NCBI RefSeq assembly: GCF_000802225.1
Contig: NZ_JTDI01000006.1
Coordinates: forward strand, 62,001 to 126,000
Length of the DNA: 64,000 nt
Direction of reading: 5' to 3'
DNA from: Novosphingobium malaysiense
GTDB taxonomy: Bacteria > Pseudomonadota > Alphaproteobacteria > Sphingomonadales > Sphingomonadaceae
The translations under genes were made by a program, and so were the position numbers. Each line of letters starts with the position of its first letter. The first letter of the stretch is position 1. Below the pieces are notes generated by a model that was not told where the DNA came from, did no database searches, and saw only the letters and a list, made by a program, of their open reading frames with translations. Positions 8,496 through 16,690 of this stretch are shown in pieces.

Positions 8496-11400
8496 TCATG
8501 CTGCGACTGCGGTTTCGCGGCAGTTGTCGAAGGCTGCCCGCAGTTCAGGAAGTGATGCCAGCGTCTGCGCCATCGCCTGTTCCTTTACAGGGCCATAGCC
8601 GCGGATGGCTTCGGGCCAGCGCGCCAGGGCAAGCGCGGCGTCCATGTTTGCAGGAGAGAGGCGGTCCACGATGTCCTCGATCAGGCCTTCGTAGCGGTCC
8701 ATTAGGGCACGCTCCGCACGGCGTTCCCGGGTGTAGCCGAAGGGATCGAACAGGGTGCCTCGCAACACCTTGCCCTTGGCCAGCCATCGCATGGCATGGA
8801 GCATCCATGGCCCGAACGAACGCTTCTTCGGGCGGCCGGTGGCCGGATCGATCCGCGACAGGACGGGCGGCGCCATGTGGAACCGGAGCTTGTAGTCTCC
8901 TGAAAACCCTTGCTTTACGGTGTCGAGGAAAGCGCCGTCGGAGAACAGGCGTGCTACCTCGTACTCGTCCTTGTAGGCGAGCAGCTTGTAGAAATTGCGC
9001 GCCACGGCATCGGTAAGATCGGTCGAACCGGGGACTGCCGCCTGTTCGCGTGCGCGAACGGCATCGACCAGCTTGCGGTAGCGTTCGGCCAGCGCGGCAT
9101 CCTGATAGGAGACAAGATCGCTTTCCCGCCGCACTACGCGGTCTTCGAGGCTTTCCGACAGGATCACGCTGGCGCTTTCGGGTTTGGCCGCATCGGCGAG
9201 GGCCTGTACCGCCGTTCGATCATGGGCAAGCAGGCGGCCAAGCGCGAATACCTTGAGATTGGCTTTCACCGCGACGCCATTCGCTTCGATGGCCCGTTCG
9301 AGCGCATCTACCGGGACCGGCAGCCAACCCATCTGGCAGGCAAAGCCAAGCAGCATTACATTGGCTCCGATCGTATTGCCCGTCAGGCGCTCGGCGAGTT
9401 CGGTCGCTTCCACGAAGGTCACGCGTCCGCTTCCGCAGAAGCGTTCGATGGCTTCGCGCTGCGCTGCGACCGGCAGGGCGAAGTCCCTATTGCGGGTGAA
9501 GGCGCCGGTAACGGTCTCATGTTCGTTCACGACCGCGCGGGTCGAACCTTCGCGCAAGCGTGACAGCGATTCGTCCGATGCAGCGGTGACGATGTCGGCG
9601 CCGATCAGGAGATCGCATTGCCCGACCGACAGGCGCGTAGCCAGCAACTGCTCGGCATTGTCGGCGACTTTCAGGTGGCAGTAGACTGCACCGAACTTCT
9701 GCGCGAGGCCGGTGAGAGCGAGGGCCTGAACCGACTTGCCCTGCTCCTGGGCGGCGGAACCGATCAGATTGGCGATGGTCACAACCCCGGTGCCGCCGAT
9801 CCCCGTGACCATGACTCCGAACGGTTTCTCGGTCGTGCAGACCTCCGGCGCCGGCAGGCCTGCGAACAGCGCGTCGTCAAGGACGACGCCAGAGGGCAAT
9901 GCCAGGGAGCCTCCCTCGATCGTCACGAAGGACGGGCAGAACCCCTTTATGCAGGAGAAATCCTTGTTGCAGGCAGACTGGTCGATCATGCGCTTGCGGC
10001 CGAATTCTGTTTCCAGCGGCTGCACCGACAGGCAGTTGGACTGCACCGAACAGTCTCCGCAACCCTCGCAGACCCGATCGTTGATGACGACGCGGCGGGC
10101 AGGATCTTCGGCCAGCTTCTTGCCCCGCCGGCGCCGCAGTTCCGTGGCGCAGGTCTGTTCGTAAATGATGACCGATACGCCCTTTTCCTGGCGAAAGCGC
10201 ATCTGGACGAGTTCGAGCTCATCGCGGTGGTGCAGCGAAGTTCCCGGCGCGAACTGGGATACCTCGAACTGTTCCGGACGGCTGGAGACGACTGCTACGT
10301 GATGCACGTCTTCGCCGCGCAATTCATGCGTGATCTGCGCGACGCTGATGGGCCCGTCGATGGGCTGCCCGCCGGTCATGGCCACGGCGTCGTTGTAGAG
10401 AATCTTGTAGGTGATGTTCACGCCGGCGGCGACCGCCTGGCGAATGGCCATCGATCCCGAATGGTACCACGTCCCGTCACCGAGATTGACGAAGATGTGT
10501 TCGTCTTCGAGGAAGTGCGCGGCGCCGGCCCACGTGGCTCCTTCGCCGCCCATCTGCGGGTATGTCACCACATCCCGGTCCATCATATTCGCCAGCCAGT
10601 GACAGCCGATGCCCGCCAGTTGCTTCGATCCCGAAGGGACCTTCGTCGAGGTGTTGTGCGGGCAGCCGGAGCAGAAGTGCGGCGTGCGCAACACGTTGTT
10701 GCGCGGGCGTGCAAGCTCGTGATCGACATGGTCGAGGTAGCCGACCCAGGCATCCATCGCTTCGGTGCGATGCACAGGCTCCAGCCAGCGATGGAGCACG
10801 CGCGCGATGATCACGGGGTCCAGCTCGCCATGGGACGGCATCCACGTCTCGCCCTGCGCATCGGTCTTGCCCAGGATGCGCGGCCTCCGGTCCGGGGGGA
10901 GGTTGAACAGGATGTCCTTGACCTGGGGCTCCAGTACCGGTCGCGATTCCTCGACAATCAGCAGTTCCGACAGGCCTTGCGCGAACTCGCTGACAGTCTC
11001 CGGCTCGAGAGGCCAGACCAGTCCGACCTTGAAAAGCGCCAGCCCCGAAGCCTCCATCTGCGCCTTGTCGATGCCTAGATCGGCGAGCGCTTCGAGCGTG
11101 TCCGACCAGCTCTTGCCCGCAGCCATGATGCCGACCCTCGGGCGCGAAGACCCATGGGTCACGCGGTTGAGCCGATTGAGCCGGGCAAATGCGTGAACGG
11201 CGGGGAGCCGCAGCTGCAGCATGCGCTGGTCCTGATCGACGGACCGATCCGGCCAGCGGGTATGGACGCTGGCTGTCGGCGGCGGAGGCAGGGTGATTGC
11301 CGTGCGCCCCGGATCGACGTCGATCGCCAGCCACGATTCGTAGATGTCGGAAACGCCCTTCACCGCGGTCCAGACACCGGCGTAGCGGGAAAGCTGCCAG

Positions 11401-11942
11401 CCGATCAGCCCGAAATCGTGGATGTCCTGCACGTTGGCCGCGTTGAAGGTCGGGATACACATCGATGCCAGCGTGTGTTCCGATTGCTGCTGGATCGAAC
11501 TGGACCGAGCCATGGGATCGTCGCCCACGGCCATCACCACGCCGCCCTTGGGCGATGTGCCCCAGAGGTTGGCGTGGCGGAGTGCATCGCCCGATCGGTC
11601 GATACCCGGCCCCTTGCTGTACCAAAGACCGAAGACGCCCTCGAACTTGGGGGCAAAGAATCCGATCTGCTGGGTGCCCCAAACGGCAGTGGCGGCCATG
11701 TCTTCGTTGACGCCAGCCTGGAAGCGGACATCCAGGGAATCGAGGAGCGGACCGGCGCGAGTGAACTCCTGATCGAGGTGGCCCAGGGGCGAGCCGCGAT
11801 ATCCGGAGACGAAGCCGCCGGTGTTCAGTCCTGTCAGGCGATCCCGCCGCGCCTGCTCCACGGTCATGCGCACGAGCGCCTGATTTCCAGAGAGGTATAC
11901 TTTCCCGTCAGTGGAGCTGTACTTGTCGTGTTCCGAGCTCAT
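8496..11942 (-). CDS. fused indolepyruvate ferredoxin oxidoreductase family protein
   Basis: About 1148 residues from ATG 11942 (MSSEHDKYSS; an ATG 8 codons earlier at 11966 is possible). The N-terminal 2-oxoacid oxidoreductase domain starts with VYLSGNQALVRM. ThDP-binding GDGTWYHSG is near residue 487, a [4Fe-4S] cysteine cluster CEGCGDC near 626 with a further Cys group, and the gamma domain motif GIGGTG near 712. The family oxidatively decarboxylates 2-oxoacids to acyl-CoA with ferredoxin or another acceptor. In Novosphingobium tardaugens a protein with this annotation (EdcC) is required for estradiol degradation, which suggests a role with aromatic-ring cleavage products rather than indolepyruvate. 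It lies opposite an IclR gene and upstream of the extradiol dioxygenase. Confidence 0.9.
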   Translation of the reverse strand: MSSEHDKYSSTDGKVYLSGNQALVRMTVEQARRDRLTGLNTGGFVSGYRGSPLGHLDQEFTRAGPLLDSLDVRFQAGVNEDMAATAVWGTQQIGFFAPKFEGVFGLWYSKGPGIDRSGDALRHANLWGTSPKGGVVMAVGDDPMARSSSIQQQSEHTLASMCIPTFNAANVQDIHDFGLIGWQLSRYAGVWTAVKGVSDIYESWLAIDVDPGRTAITLPPPPTASVHTRWPDRSVDQDQRMLQLRLPAVHAFARLNRLNRVTHGSSRPRVGIMAAGKSWSDTLEALADLGIDKAQMEASGLALFKVGLVWPLEPETVSEFAQGLSELLIVEESRPVLEPQVKDILFNLPPDRRPRILGKTDAQGETWMPSHGELDPVIIARVLHRWLEPVHRTEAMDAWVGYLDHVDHELARPRNNVLRTPHFCSGCPHNTSTKVPSGSKQLAGIGCHWLANMMDRDVVTYPQMGGEGATWAGAAHFLEDEHIFVNLGDGTWYHSGSMAIRQAVAAGVNITYKILYNDAVAMTGGQPIDGPISVAQITHELRGEDVHHVAVVSSRPEQFEVSQFAPGTSLHHRDELELVQMRFRQEKGVSVIIYEQTCATELRRRRGKKLAEDPARRVVINDRVCEGCGDCSVQSNCLSVQPLETEFGRKRMIDQSACNKDFSCIKGFCPSFVTIEGGSLALPSGVVLDDALFAGLPAPEVCTTEKPFGVMVTGIGGTGVVTIANLIGSAAQEQGKSVQALALTGLAQKFGAVYCHLKVADNAEQLLATRLSVGQCDLLIGADIVTAASDESLSRLREGSTRAVVNEHETVTGAFTRNRDFALPVAAQREAIERFCGSGRVTFVEATELAERLTGNTIGANVMLLGFACQMGWLPVPVDALERAIEANGVAVKANLKVFALGRLLAHDRTAVQALADAAKPESASVILSESLEDRVVRRESDLVSYQDAALAERYRKLVDAVRAREQAAVPGSTDLTDAVARNFYKLLAYKDEYEVARLFSDGAFLDTVKQGFSGDYKLRFHMAPPVLSRIDPATGRPKKRSFGPWMLHAMRWLAKGKVLRGTLFDPFGYTRERRAERALMDRYEGLIEDIVDRLSPANMDAALALARWPEAIRGYGPVKEQAMAQTLASLPELRAAFDNCRETAVAA

Positions 11943-12065
11943 TGCCGATCCCATCCGTTCTTTCATTCGGGCGTCAAACTTACTGGCCGGAACATGGGAG
12001 AACCGGAAAGTCGACGACACGTCTGCATGCAGTACGATTGCTTCGGGATGGGCTTCTCGACAAAC

Positions 12066-12079
12066 AGGTAAATGACCTT
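12066..12079 (+). promoter_or_regulatory. candidate IclR operator, copy 1 (box AGGTAAATGACCTT)
   Basis: This 14-bp box recurs with one mismatch at 13002-13015 (AGGTAAATGCCCTT), 30 bp upstream of the receptor gene start. Its core AGGTnAnTnACCT is an imperfect palindrome. It lies in the gap between the divergent oxidoreductase and IclR genes, where it could control both. The role is inferred from recurrence and position. Confidence 0.45.
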
Positions 12080-12101
12080 TACTCCCGCGAAGTGGGAATA
12101 A
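12079..12101 (+). promoter_or_regulatory. candidate autoregulatory palindrome before the IclR gene
   Basis: TTACTCCC and GGGAATAA form arms separated by 7 nt, with 7 of 8 positions complementary. It abuts the 14-bp box at 12066 and ends 16 bp before the IclR start. Such a placement suits autoregulation; no binding data exist here. Confidence 0.35.
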
Positions 12102-12117
12102 GGGGTTTTTTGGTGCC

Positions 12118-12855
12118 GTGCCTGAATTGATCGACAAGACCCTCGATGTGGTCGATTGCATCAACGAGGCGGGCGTGTGCTCGCTGGCGGATATCGCTGC
12201 TCGCTGCGGGCTGCCGTTCAGCACCGCGCACCGCATCGTTTCCGCCCTGGTGGCGCGCGGCTATCTGGCAAGCGCCAAGCGCGGGCAATACAGATTGGGC
12301 GGCCGGATATTGCTCGCCGGGAGCCGCCAGTCGCTCGCCTCCCTGATCGAGACGATCAGCCGTCGGCCTTTGCGCGATCTCGCGAGAATGACTCGGGCAC
12401 ACGCCCATCTTGCCGTCCTGGATGAGGACATGGTGACGTATCTGGTGAAGCAGAGCTGGGGGAGGGCGGTCGTCCATTCGCAGGAACACATGCAGTTGGA
12501 GGCCTACTGTACTGCGATTGGCAAGGTCCTGCTGGCCAACCTGCCACCGGATGAAATCGAAGCGTACCTGGAGGCCGGAGACTTCGTTCGGCTTACGCCT
12601 TTTACGATCACCGACGTGGAGACGATCCGGAACCACCTGTTGGAAACGCGCCGCTGCGGTTGGGCAACGGAAGTCGAGGAGACCGCGCCCCATCTCATGT
12701 GCCTCGCCGTGCCGATCGCCGATCCCAAGGGACAGGTGCATGCGGCCATTTCCGTCAGCATCGTGACCCGGCAGCCATCACATGCAGCGTTGCTAGATCG
12801 CCTTCCGGCCTTGCAGGAAACGAAGTCCGGGATCGAAGCCGCCTTGTTTCCATGA
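12118..12855 (+). CDS. IclR-family transcriptional regulator
   Basis: A 245-residue protein starting with GTG at 12118. The N-terminal winged HTH (SLADIAARCGLPFSTAHRIV, residues about 21-40) and the C-terminal effector-binding domain with the YCTAIGKVLLA stretch are both present and of normal length. IclR proteins bind aromatic or other small acids and regulate adjacent catabolic operons. It is divergent from the fused oxidoreductase and lies upstream of a TonB-dependent receptor; the same 14-bp box occurs before this gene and before that receptor, making both plausible targets. An AAGGGG stretch about 13 nt upstream is the only ribosome-binding candidate, so the exact start is less certain. 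Confidence 0.9.
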   Translation: MPELIDKTLDVVDCINEAGVCSLADIAARCGLPFSTAHRIVSALVARGYLASAKRGQYRLGGRILLAGSRQSLASLIETISRRPLRDLARMTRAHAHLAVLDEDMVTYLVKQSWGRAVVHSQEHMQLEAYCTAIGKVLLANLPPDEIEAYLEAGDFVRLTPFTITDVETIRNHLLETRRCGWATEVEETAPHLMCLAVPIADPKGQVHAAISVSIVTRQPSHAALLDRLPALQETKSGIEAALFP

Positions 12856-13001
12856 CTTAGCGCCGTGCGGCGATGCTCGTCCGCCCGCCCCGGCAAGCAC
12901 GTCAGCTTCCGTCTACGAATCCGAAATCGCGTGATGTGACGGACATAATCCTCAAGGACGATGGTTTCGATTCCAGAGCTGGCTAATTCGACACACGCAA
13001 A

Positions 13002-13015
13002 AGGTAAATGCCCTT
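13002..13015 (+). promoter_or_regulatory. candidate IclR operator, copy 2 (box AGGTAAATGCCCTT)
   Basis: The box differs from the copy at 12066-12079 by one base and lies 30 bp upstream of the chosen receptor start, between the IclR gene and the receptor. If bound by IclR it would overlap the receptor transcript leader. Evidence is recurrence in the two flanking control regions only. Confidence 0.4.
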
Positions 13016-13044
13016 CGCTCGGGGCGATCATGGGAGGATGCGAT

Positions 13045-15522
13045 ATGTCGAAGATTGGTGCGGCGACGTTGTTGCGGCAGGGGCGCTGCAGTTCTTTGAT
13101 CGCTTTGGCCGCCGGATTTCTTGCTGCAACGCCTGCATTGGCTCAGGAGGTGTCTCCGCAGTCATCCGAAGGGCCGAAGGTTAGCTCCGGCGATATCATC
13201 GTTACTGCGCGTAGGGTCGAGGAACGGCTTCAGGACGTGCCGATCGCCTTGACCGCGATTTCTGGCGACGATTTCAGCAAGCTCAACATTCAGGGGGCGA
13301 CCGACCTCCAGAATCACACATCCAATCTCTACATCCGCGCAGACTCGTTGGGTGGCAACTTGCAGCCCAGCTTCGTCCTTCGCGGCCAGGTCCAGACGCT
13401 TACGACGGACGAAAACGTCGCGCTTTACGTTGCCGACGTTCCACAATCGACGCGCAGTCTGTCTGGTTCGATGTACGATCTTGCGCAAATTCAGGTCCTG
13501 AAGGGGCCGCAGGGCACACTGTTCGGCAAGAATTCTAACAGCGGCGCCATCGTCGTCACGCCCAATCGTCCCACCTACGAGTTCGGGGGCTGGGTAGAAG
13601 GTCAGTACGGTGACTACGATTTCTACCAGTTAACCGGCATGTTGAATGCGCCGATCATTCAGGAGAAGGTTGCGCTTCGTCTCGCGGGACGCGTTACCCG
13701 TCAGGATGGGACGGTGAAGAATACGCTGCCCGGATATGCCGACTGGGATAACCAGCGCTACGAAAGCTTTCGTGCGTCGTTGTTGATCGAGCCCGCTTAT
13801 GGTATCTCCAACCTGACGGTCTTTGACTACCTGCACCGCAGGGAAGTCCCCACGCCGTTTGTTACGCTGGCGTCAGGCACGTCTGCACTGGCTTTTGTAT
13901 TCGACCAAGTCGTGCCGCAGCAGGAAGCCTTGGGGCCGTTCGCCCGGCCCGGCGTGACGGGCCTGAATGCCCGCGGACCGGACGGCGGCTATATCACCAA
14001 CGCTCTGTACGCGAAGGTCTGGGGCGTATCCAATACGACTACCTTTGATGTCAGCGATGCGATCACGATCAAAAACATCTTCGGCTACCGGAGGGAGAAG
14101 GCATCGTCTGCCCTCGATCTTTCCGGTGCCCACGGTTACACCATTTATGCACCAGATCCGGTTCTGGTATCGCTGAACAATACTGTCGTCAGTCACGATT
14201 TGACTGCAAAATCAGACGAATTGCAGGTCATAGCCAATCTCTTTGGCGGCAAGTTGAATTTGATTGCGGGCGGTTTCTATTCGGATTCCGACGATCCCAC
14301 CCGCACGTGGTCGGACTTGCAGATCGGCTACGAACTGCCAGGGCGTCCGGGGATCGATGACGATATCCAGTACTATAAATCGCGCGCCCTGTTCGCCGAG
14401 GGAACGGTGGATCTTTCCTCGCTCGTCGACGGTCTGAAATTCACATCGGGCGCTCGGTATACCTGGGACAAGCGCTCGATCGACAAGAGCTACTTCGTGG
14501 CGTCGAGGAGCAATTATTCACTTCCAAACGCGCTACCGCTGGATGCCCAGTATCCCGCCATGGGCGAATGCAGCCTGATCGATCCCAATACCTTTGGCTA
14601 TCTGCCGGGTGTCGATCCCGCAACGTGCCGTTATACGGTGTCCGACAAGTACCATGGGTTCACGTACAACGAAACGCTGGCCTGGCAGGCCACGCGGGGT
14701 CTCAATCTCTACGCTTCGTACAAGAAGGGCTACAAGTCGGGCGGCATGAACCAGTACGCCGCGCGGACGGACCCCGACCTGACCTCCTACAAGCCCGAAA
14801 CCCTGAAGGTATGGGAAATTGGCGCCAAGGCGGAAGGGTACTTCACCAACGGGCGCTGGAACTTCAACGCGGCCTACTTCAACGGCCGCTACAAGAACCT
14901 GCAGACTCAGGCCATTCCCGACTTCTCGGCAGACTTCGGACTGCCGCCGCAGAGCCAGATCATCCTGACCATCATCAACAGCGTAAAAGCCAAGATGCAG
15001 GGTATCGAACTCGATGGCGGGGTGACTGTAGGCAATCTGTCGGTGAATGGCGCTTTTTCCTGGCTCGATCAGAAGTACACGGCAGGTGCAATTCCTTCGA
15101 ACGCCACGGAATTCCGCAACGGAACCGGGTACGATCTGGCCGGTACGACGTATCCAGGTGCGCCGAAGTATACCGCGAGCGGAACGGCGACTTATCGCAT
15201 GTCGTGGATCCCGGAATCTGCCGGCGACGTGGCCCTCACCGGAAGCGTTTCGCATCACAGCCGTGCACCGGGCAGCGACGCCCCCGGTGCCAGCGTGTCC
15301 TTCGTGCCGGCCTACACCATTTTCGACCTGAATCTTGCATGGAACAACTTCATGCGGTTGCCGGTCGATCTTGGGTTCTGGATGAAGAACGTGACGGATG
15401 AGGCCTATGAGACGACCTGTCTCGATAATCGGGAGTCGCTCGGGTATCGCAGTTGCCAGTTCGGTCGCCAGCGGACTTTCGGTTTCTCGCTGAAGTATCG
15501 CTTTGGTGCGGAAGCCTACTGA
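13045..15522 (+). CDS. TonB-dependent outer-membrane receptor
   Basis: About 825 residues from ATG 13045, chosen because GGGAGGA lies 6-7 nt upstream; an in-frame ATG at 12961 would put 28 residues before the signal peptide. Residues about 1-33 form a signal peptide ending ALAQE. The plug domain follows (IIVTARRVEERLQDVPIALTA; later QIQVLKGPQGTLFGKNSNSG), then a beta-barrel ending GFSLKYRFGAEAY. It carries TonB-dependent receptor features of the large sphingomonad family, used to import hydrophobic or aromatic substrates across the outer membrane. Downstream of the IclR gene, with an IclR-box candidate before it and a strong terminator after it, so it is a single-gene transcript. Ligand unknown. 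Confidence 0.92.
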   Translation: MSKIGAATLLRQGRCSSLIALAAGFLAATPALAQEVSPQSSEGPKVSSGDIIVTARRVEERLQDVPIALTAISGDDFSKLNIQGATDLQNHTSNLYIRADSLGGNLQPSFVLRGQVQTLTTDENVALYVADVPQSTRSLSGSMYDLAQIQVLKGPQGTLFGKNSNSGAIVVTPNRPTYEFGGWVEGQYGDYDFYQLTGMLNAPIIQEKVALRLAGRVTRQDGTVKNTLPGYADWDNQRYESFRASLLIEPAYGISNLTVFDYLHRREVPTPFVTLASGTSALAFVFDQVVPQQEALGPFARPGVTGLNARGPDGGYITNALYAKVWGVSNTTTFDVSDAITIKNIFGYRREKASSALDLSGAHGYTIYAPDPVLVSLNNTVVSHDLTAKSDELQVIANLFGGKLNLIAGGFYSDSDDPTRTWSDLQIGYELPGRPGIDDDIQYYKSRALFAEGTVDLSSLVDGLKFTSGARYTWDKRSIDKSYFVASRSNYSLPNALPLDAQYPAMGECSLIDPNTFGYLPGVDPATCRYTVSDKYHGFTYNETLAWQATRGLNLYASYKKGYKSGGMNQYAARTDPDLTSYKPETLKVWEIGAKAEGYFTNGRWNFNAAYFNGRYKNLQTQAIPDFSADFGLPPQSQIILTIINSVKAKMQGIELDGGVTVGNLSVNGAFSWLDQKYTAGAIPSNATEFRNGTGYDLAGTTYPGAPKYTASGTATYRMSWIPESAGDVALTGSVSHHSRAPGSDAPGASVSFVPAYTIFDLNLAWNNFMRLPVDLGFWMKNVTDEAYETTCLDNRESLGYRSCQFGRQRTFGFSLKYRFGAEAY

Positions 15523-15551
15523 GGCTTACGGCTCTGCCGTTTCGACAAAGG

Positions 15552-15583
15552 ACAGGGGCGCCGCAATAGCGCCCCTGTTTTTT
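15552..15583 (+). terminator. rho-independent terminator after the receptor gene
   Basis: A perfect 10-bp stem (ACAGGGGCGC / GCGCCCCTGT, 15552-15561 with 15569-15578) with a 7-nt loop is followed by a run of Ts (15578-15583). It sits 30 bp after the stop codon of the receptor. Confidence 0.88.
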
Positions 15584-15693
15584 GCGTCCGGGGAAACGGG
15601 AAAATGTTCCGGTCGCATACGTAAAACGCGGCGGATCGGGTCCAGCAGTGTGCCGGGCCGATCCGTCGGAGCCCATGTCAGGCTGCCCGTGCT

Positions 15694-16251
15694 CTAGGCA
15701 TGGCGATCGCGAACCAGGGGGCGCTGGTAGGAGACGTCCGATTTGTCCCAGGTGTTCGGCCCGGTGGACATGAGCTTCTCGCGCCATTCCTCCGGAATAG
15801 GCGCCTTTTCATAGTTTCCGGTAAGATCGTTGACGCAGACCCGGTAGGCGATGGCCCAATGGCCTTCCCGTTTTTCGAAACGATCGACGTATCGGCCGAA
15901 GGCAATCGTGGGCGGTCCTTCGATATTGTCGGCAAGAAACAGATAATAGGTTTCGCCATGGGCGACGTCGCCCTCGATCTCCACGGTATGGTTGGTGATG
16001 ACGTGTTGGTGATGGGTCTGCCCCGCCTCATGCCATCCCAGTGCCCAGTCCACGAACTCGGGCGGCTCGTAACTCGCGACACCATGGTCGTCGAATGCGT
16101 CGGGATGATAGGCGGATAGCATCAGTTCGCGGTCATGGCGGTCCACGCCGCGGGTGTAGCGCAGCAGGCAGTCCATGATCTCCTTGCGGTCCTTCATTTC
16201 CTGCAGGAACGCCAGCAGATCGGGTGTAATGGCATCGGGGCTCTTCGACAT
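15694..16251 (-). CDS. SnoaL/NTF2-like protein
   Basis: A 185-residue protein from ATG 16251, which has GGGAGA 5 nt upstream; the alternative ATG 7 codons earlier lacks this. MKDRKEIMDCLLRYTRGVDRHDRE and the conserved Tyr/His-Pro-Asp stretch (AYHPDAFDDHG) are hallmarks of the SnoaL_4 branch of the NTF2-like cone fold. Such proteins are cyclases, isomerases or hydratases, or small subunits in aromatic degradation. It reads toward the receptor gene and is divergent from the Baeyer-Villiger monooxygenase. Function is not assigned beyond the fold. A second SnoaL-like protein lies at 24138-24605. Confidence 0.78.
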   Translation of the reverse strand: MSKSPDAITPDLLAFLQEMKDRKEIMDCLLRYTRGVDRHDRELMLSAYHPDAFDDHGVASYEPPEFVDWALGWHEAGQTHHQHVITNHTVEIEGDVAHGETYYLFLADNIEGPPTIAFGRYVDRFEKREGHWAIAYRVCVNDLTGNYEKAPIPEEWREKLMSTGPNTWDKSDVSYQRPLVRDRHA

Positions 16252-16690
16252 TTCTTTCTCCCAAAAGGTCAAGGGCTTCGTATTGCGAAAAAGGGGTATC
16301 CGGCCCGGTTTGGCCTTCGCCAGGAGGCTGAATTTCTAGGATAATTCAATGGTTTGATTTTTCTGCCTGCGGAGTTTGTCCGCGTGTGTAGGGGGAGGAT
16401 CGGCGTCGCCGGATGCCAGCCAGGATAGCCGCTGTTTCGTCATCTATCGGTGCGATCCGCCTGCAGGTAGCGCTGCAGGATAGGGAATCGCAATCAAGGC
16501 TCATCCTCTTGCCGGACTAGGGGTTTTTCTCGCGAGGCGAGGCGCGGCATGCTTTGGTTGCGGGAGGTTGTCAGTTCGATCTCATCCTGTGAGACGATGC
16601 TGCCGGAGCCGTGAATACCATAAGAAGCGCCGCGGGACTGCATGCAATGCCATGCCTCTACCGGTACGCAGCAAAAATTAGGGTGAGTGG
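16252..16690. other. 439-bp non-coding gap between divergent genes
   Basis: No gene is apparent. It must hold the promoters of the SnoaL-like gene and the monooxygenase gene. CCTGCAG (16460-16466) and CTGCAGG (16473-16479) form an inverted repeat with a 6-nt spacer, a possible but weakly supported operator. Confidence 0.6.

Noticed and set aside
9618..11078. Plus-strand open frame opposite the fused oxidoreductase
   Set aside because: No conserved motifs; it overlaps a clear gene on the other strand.
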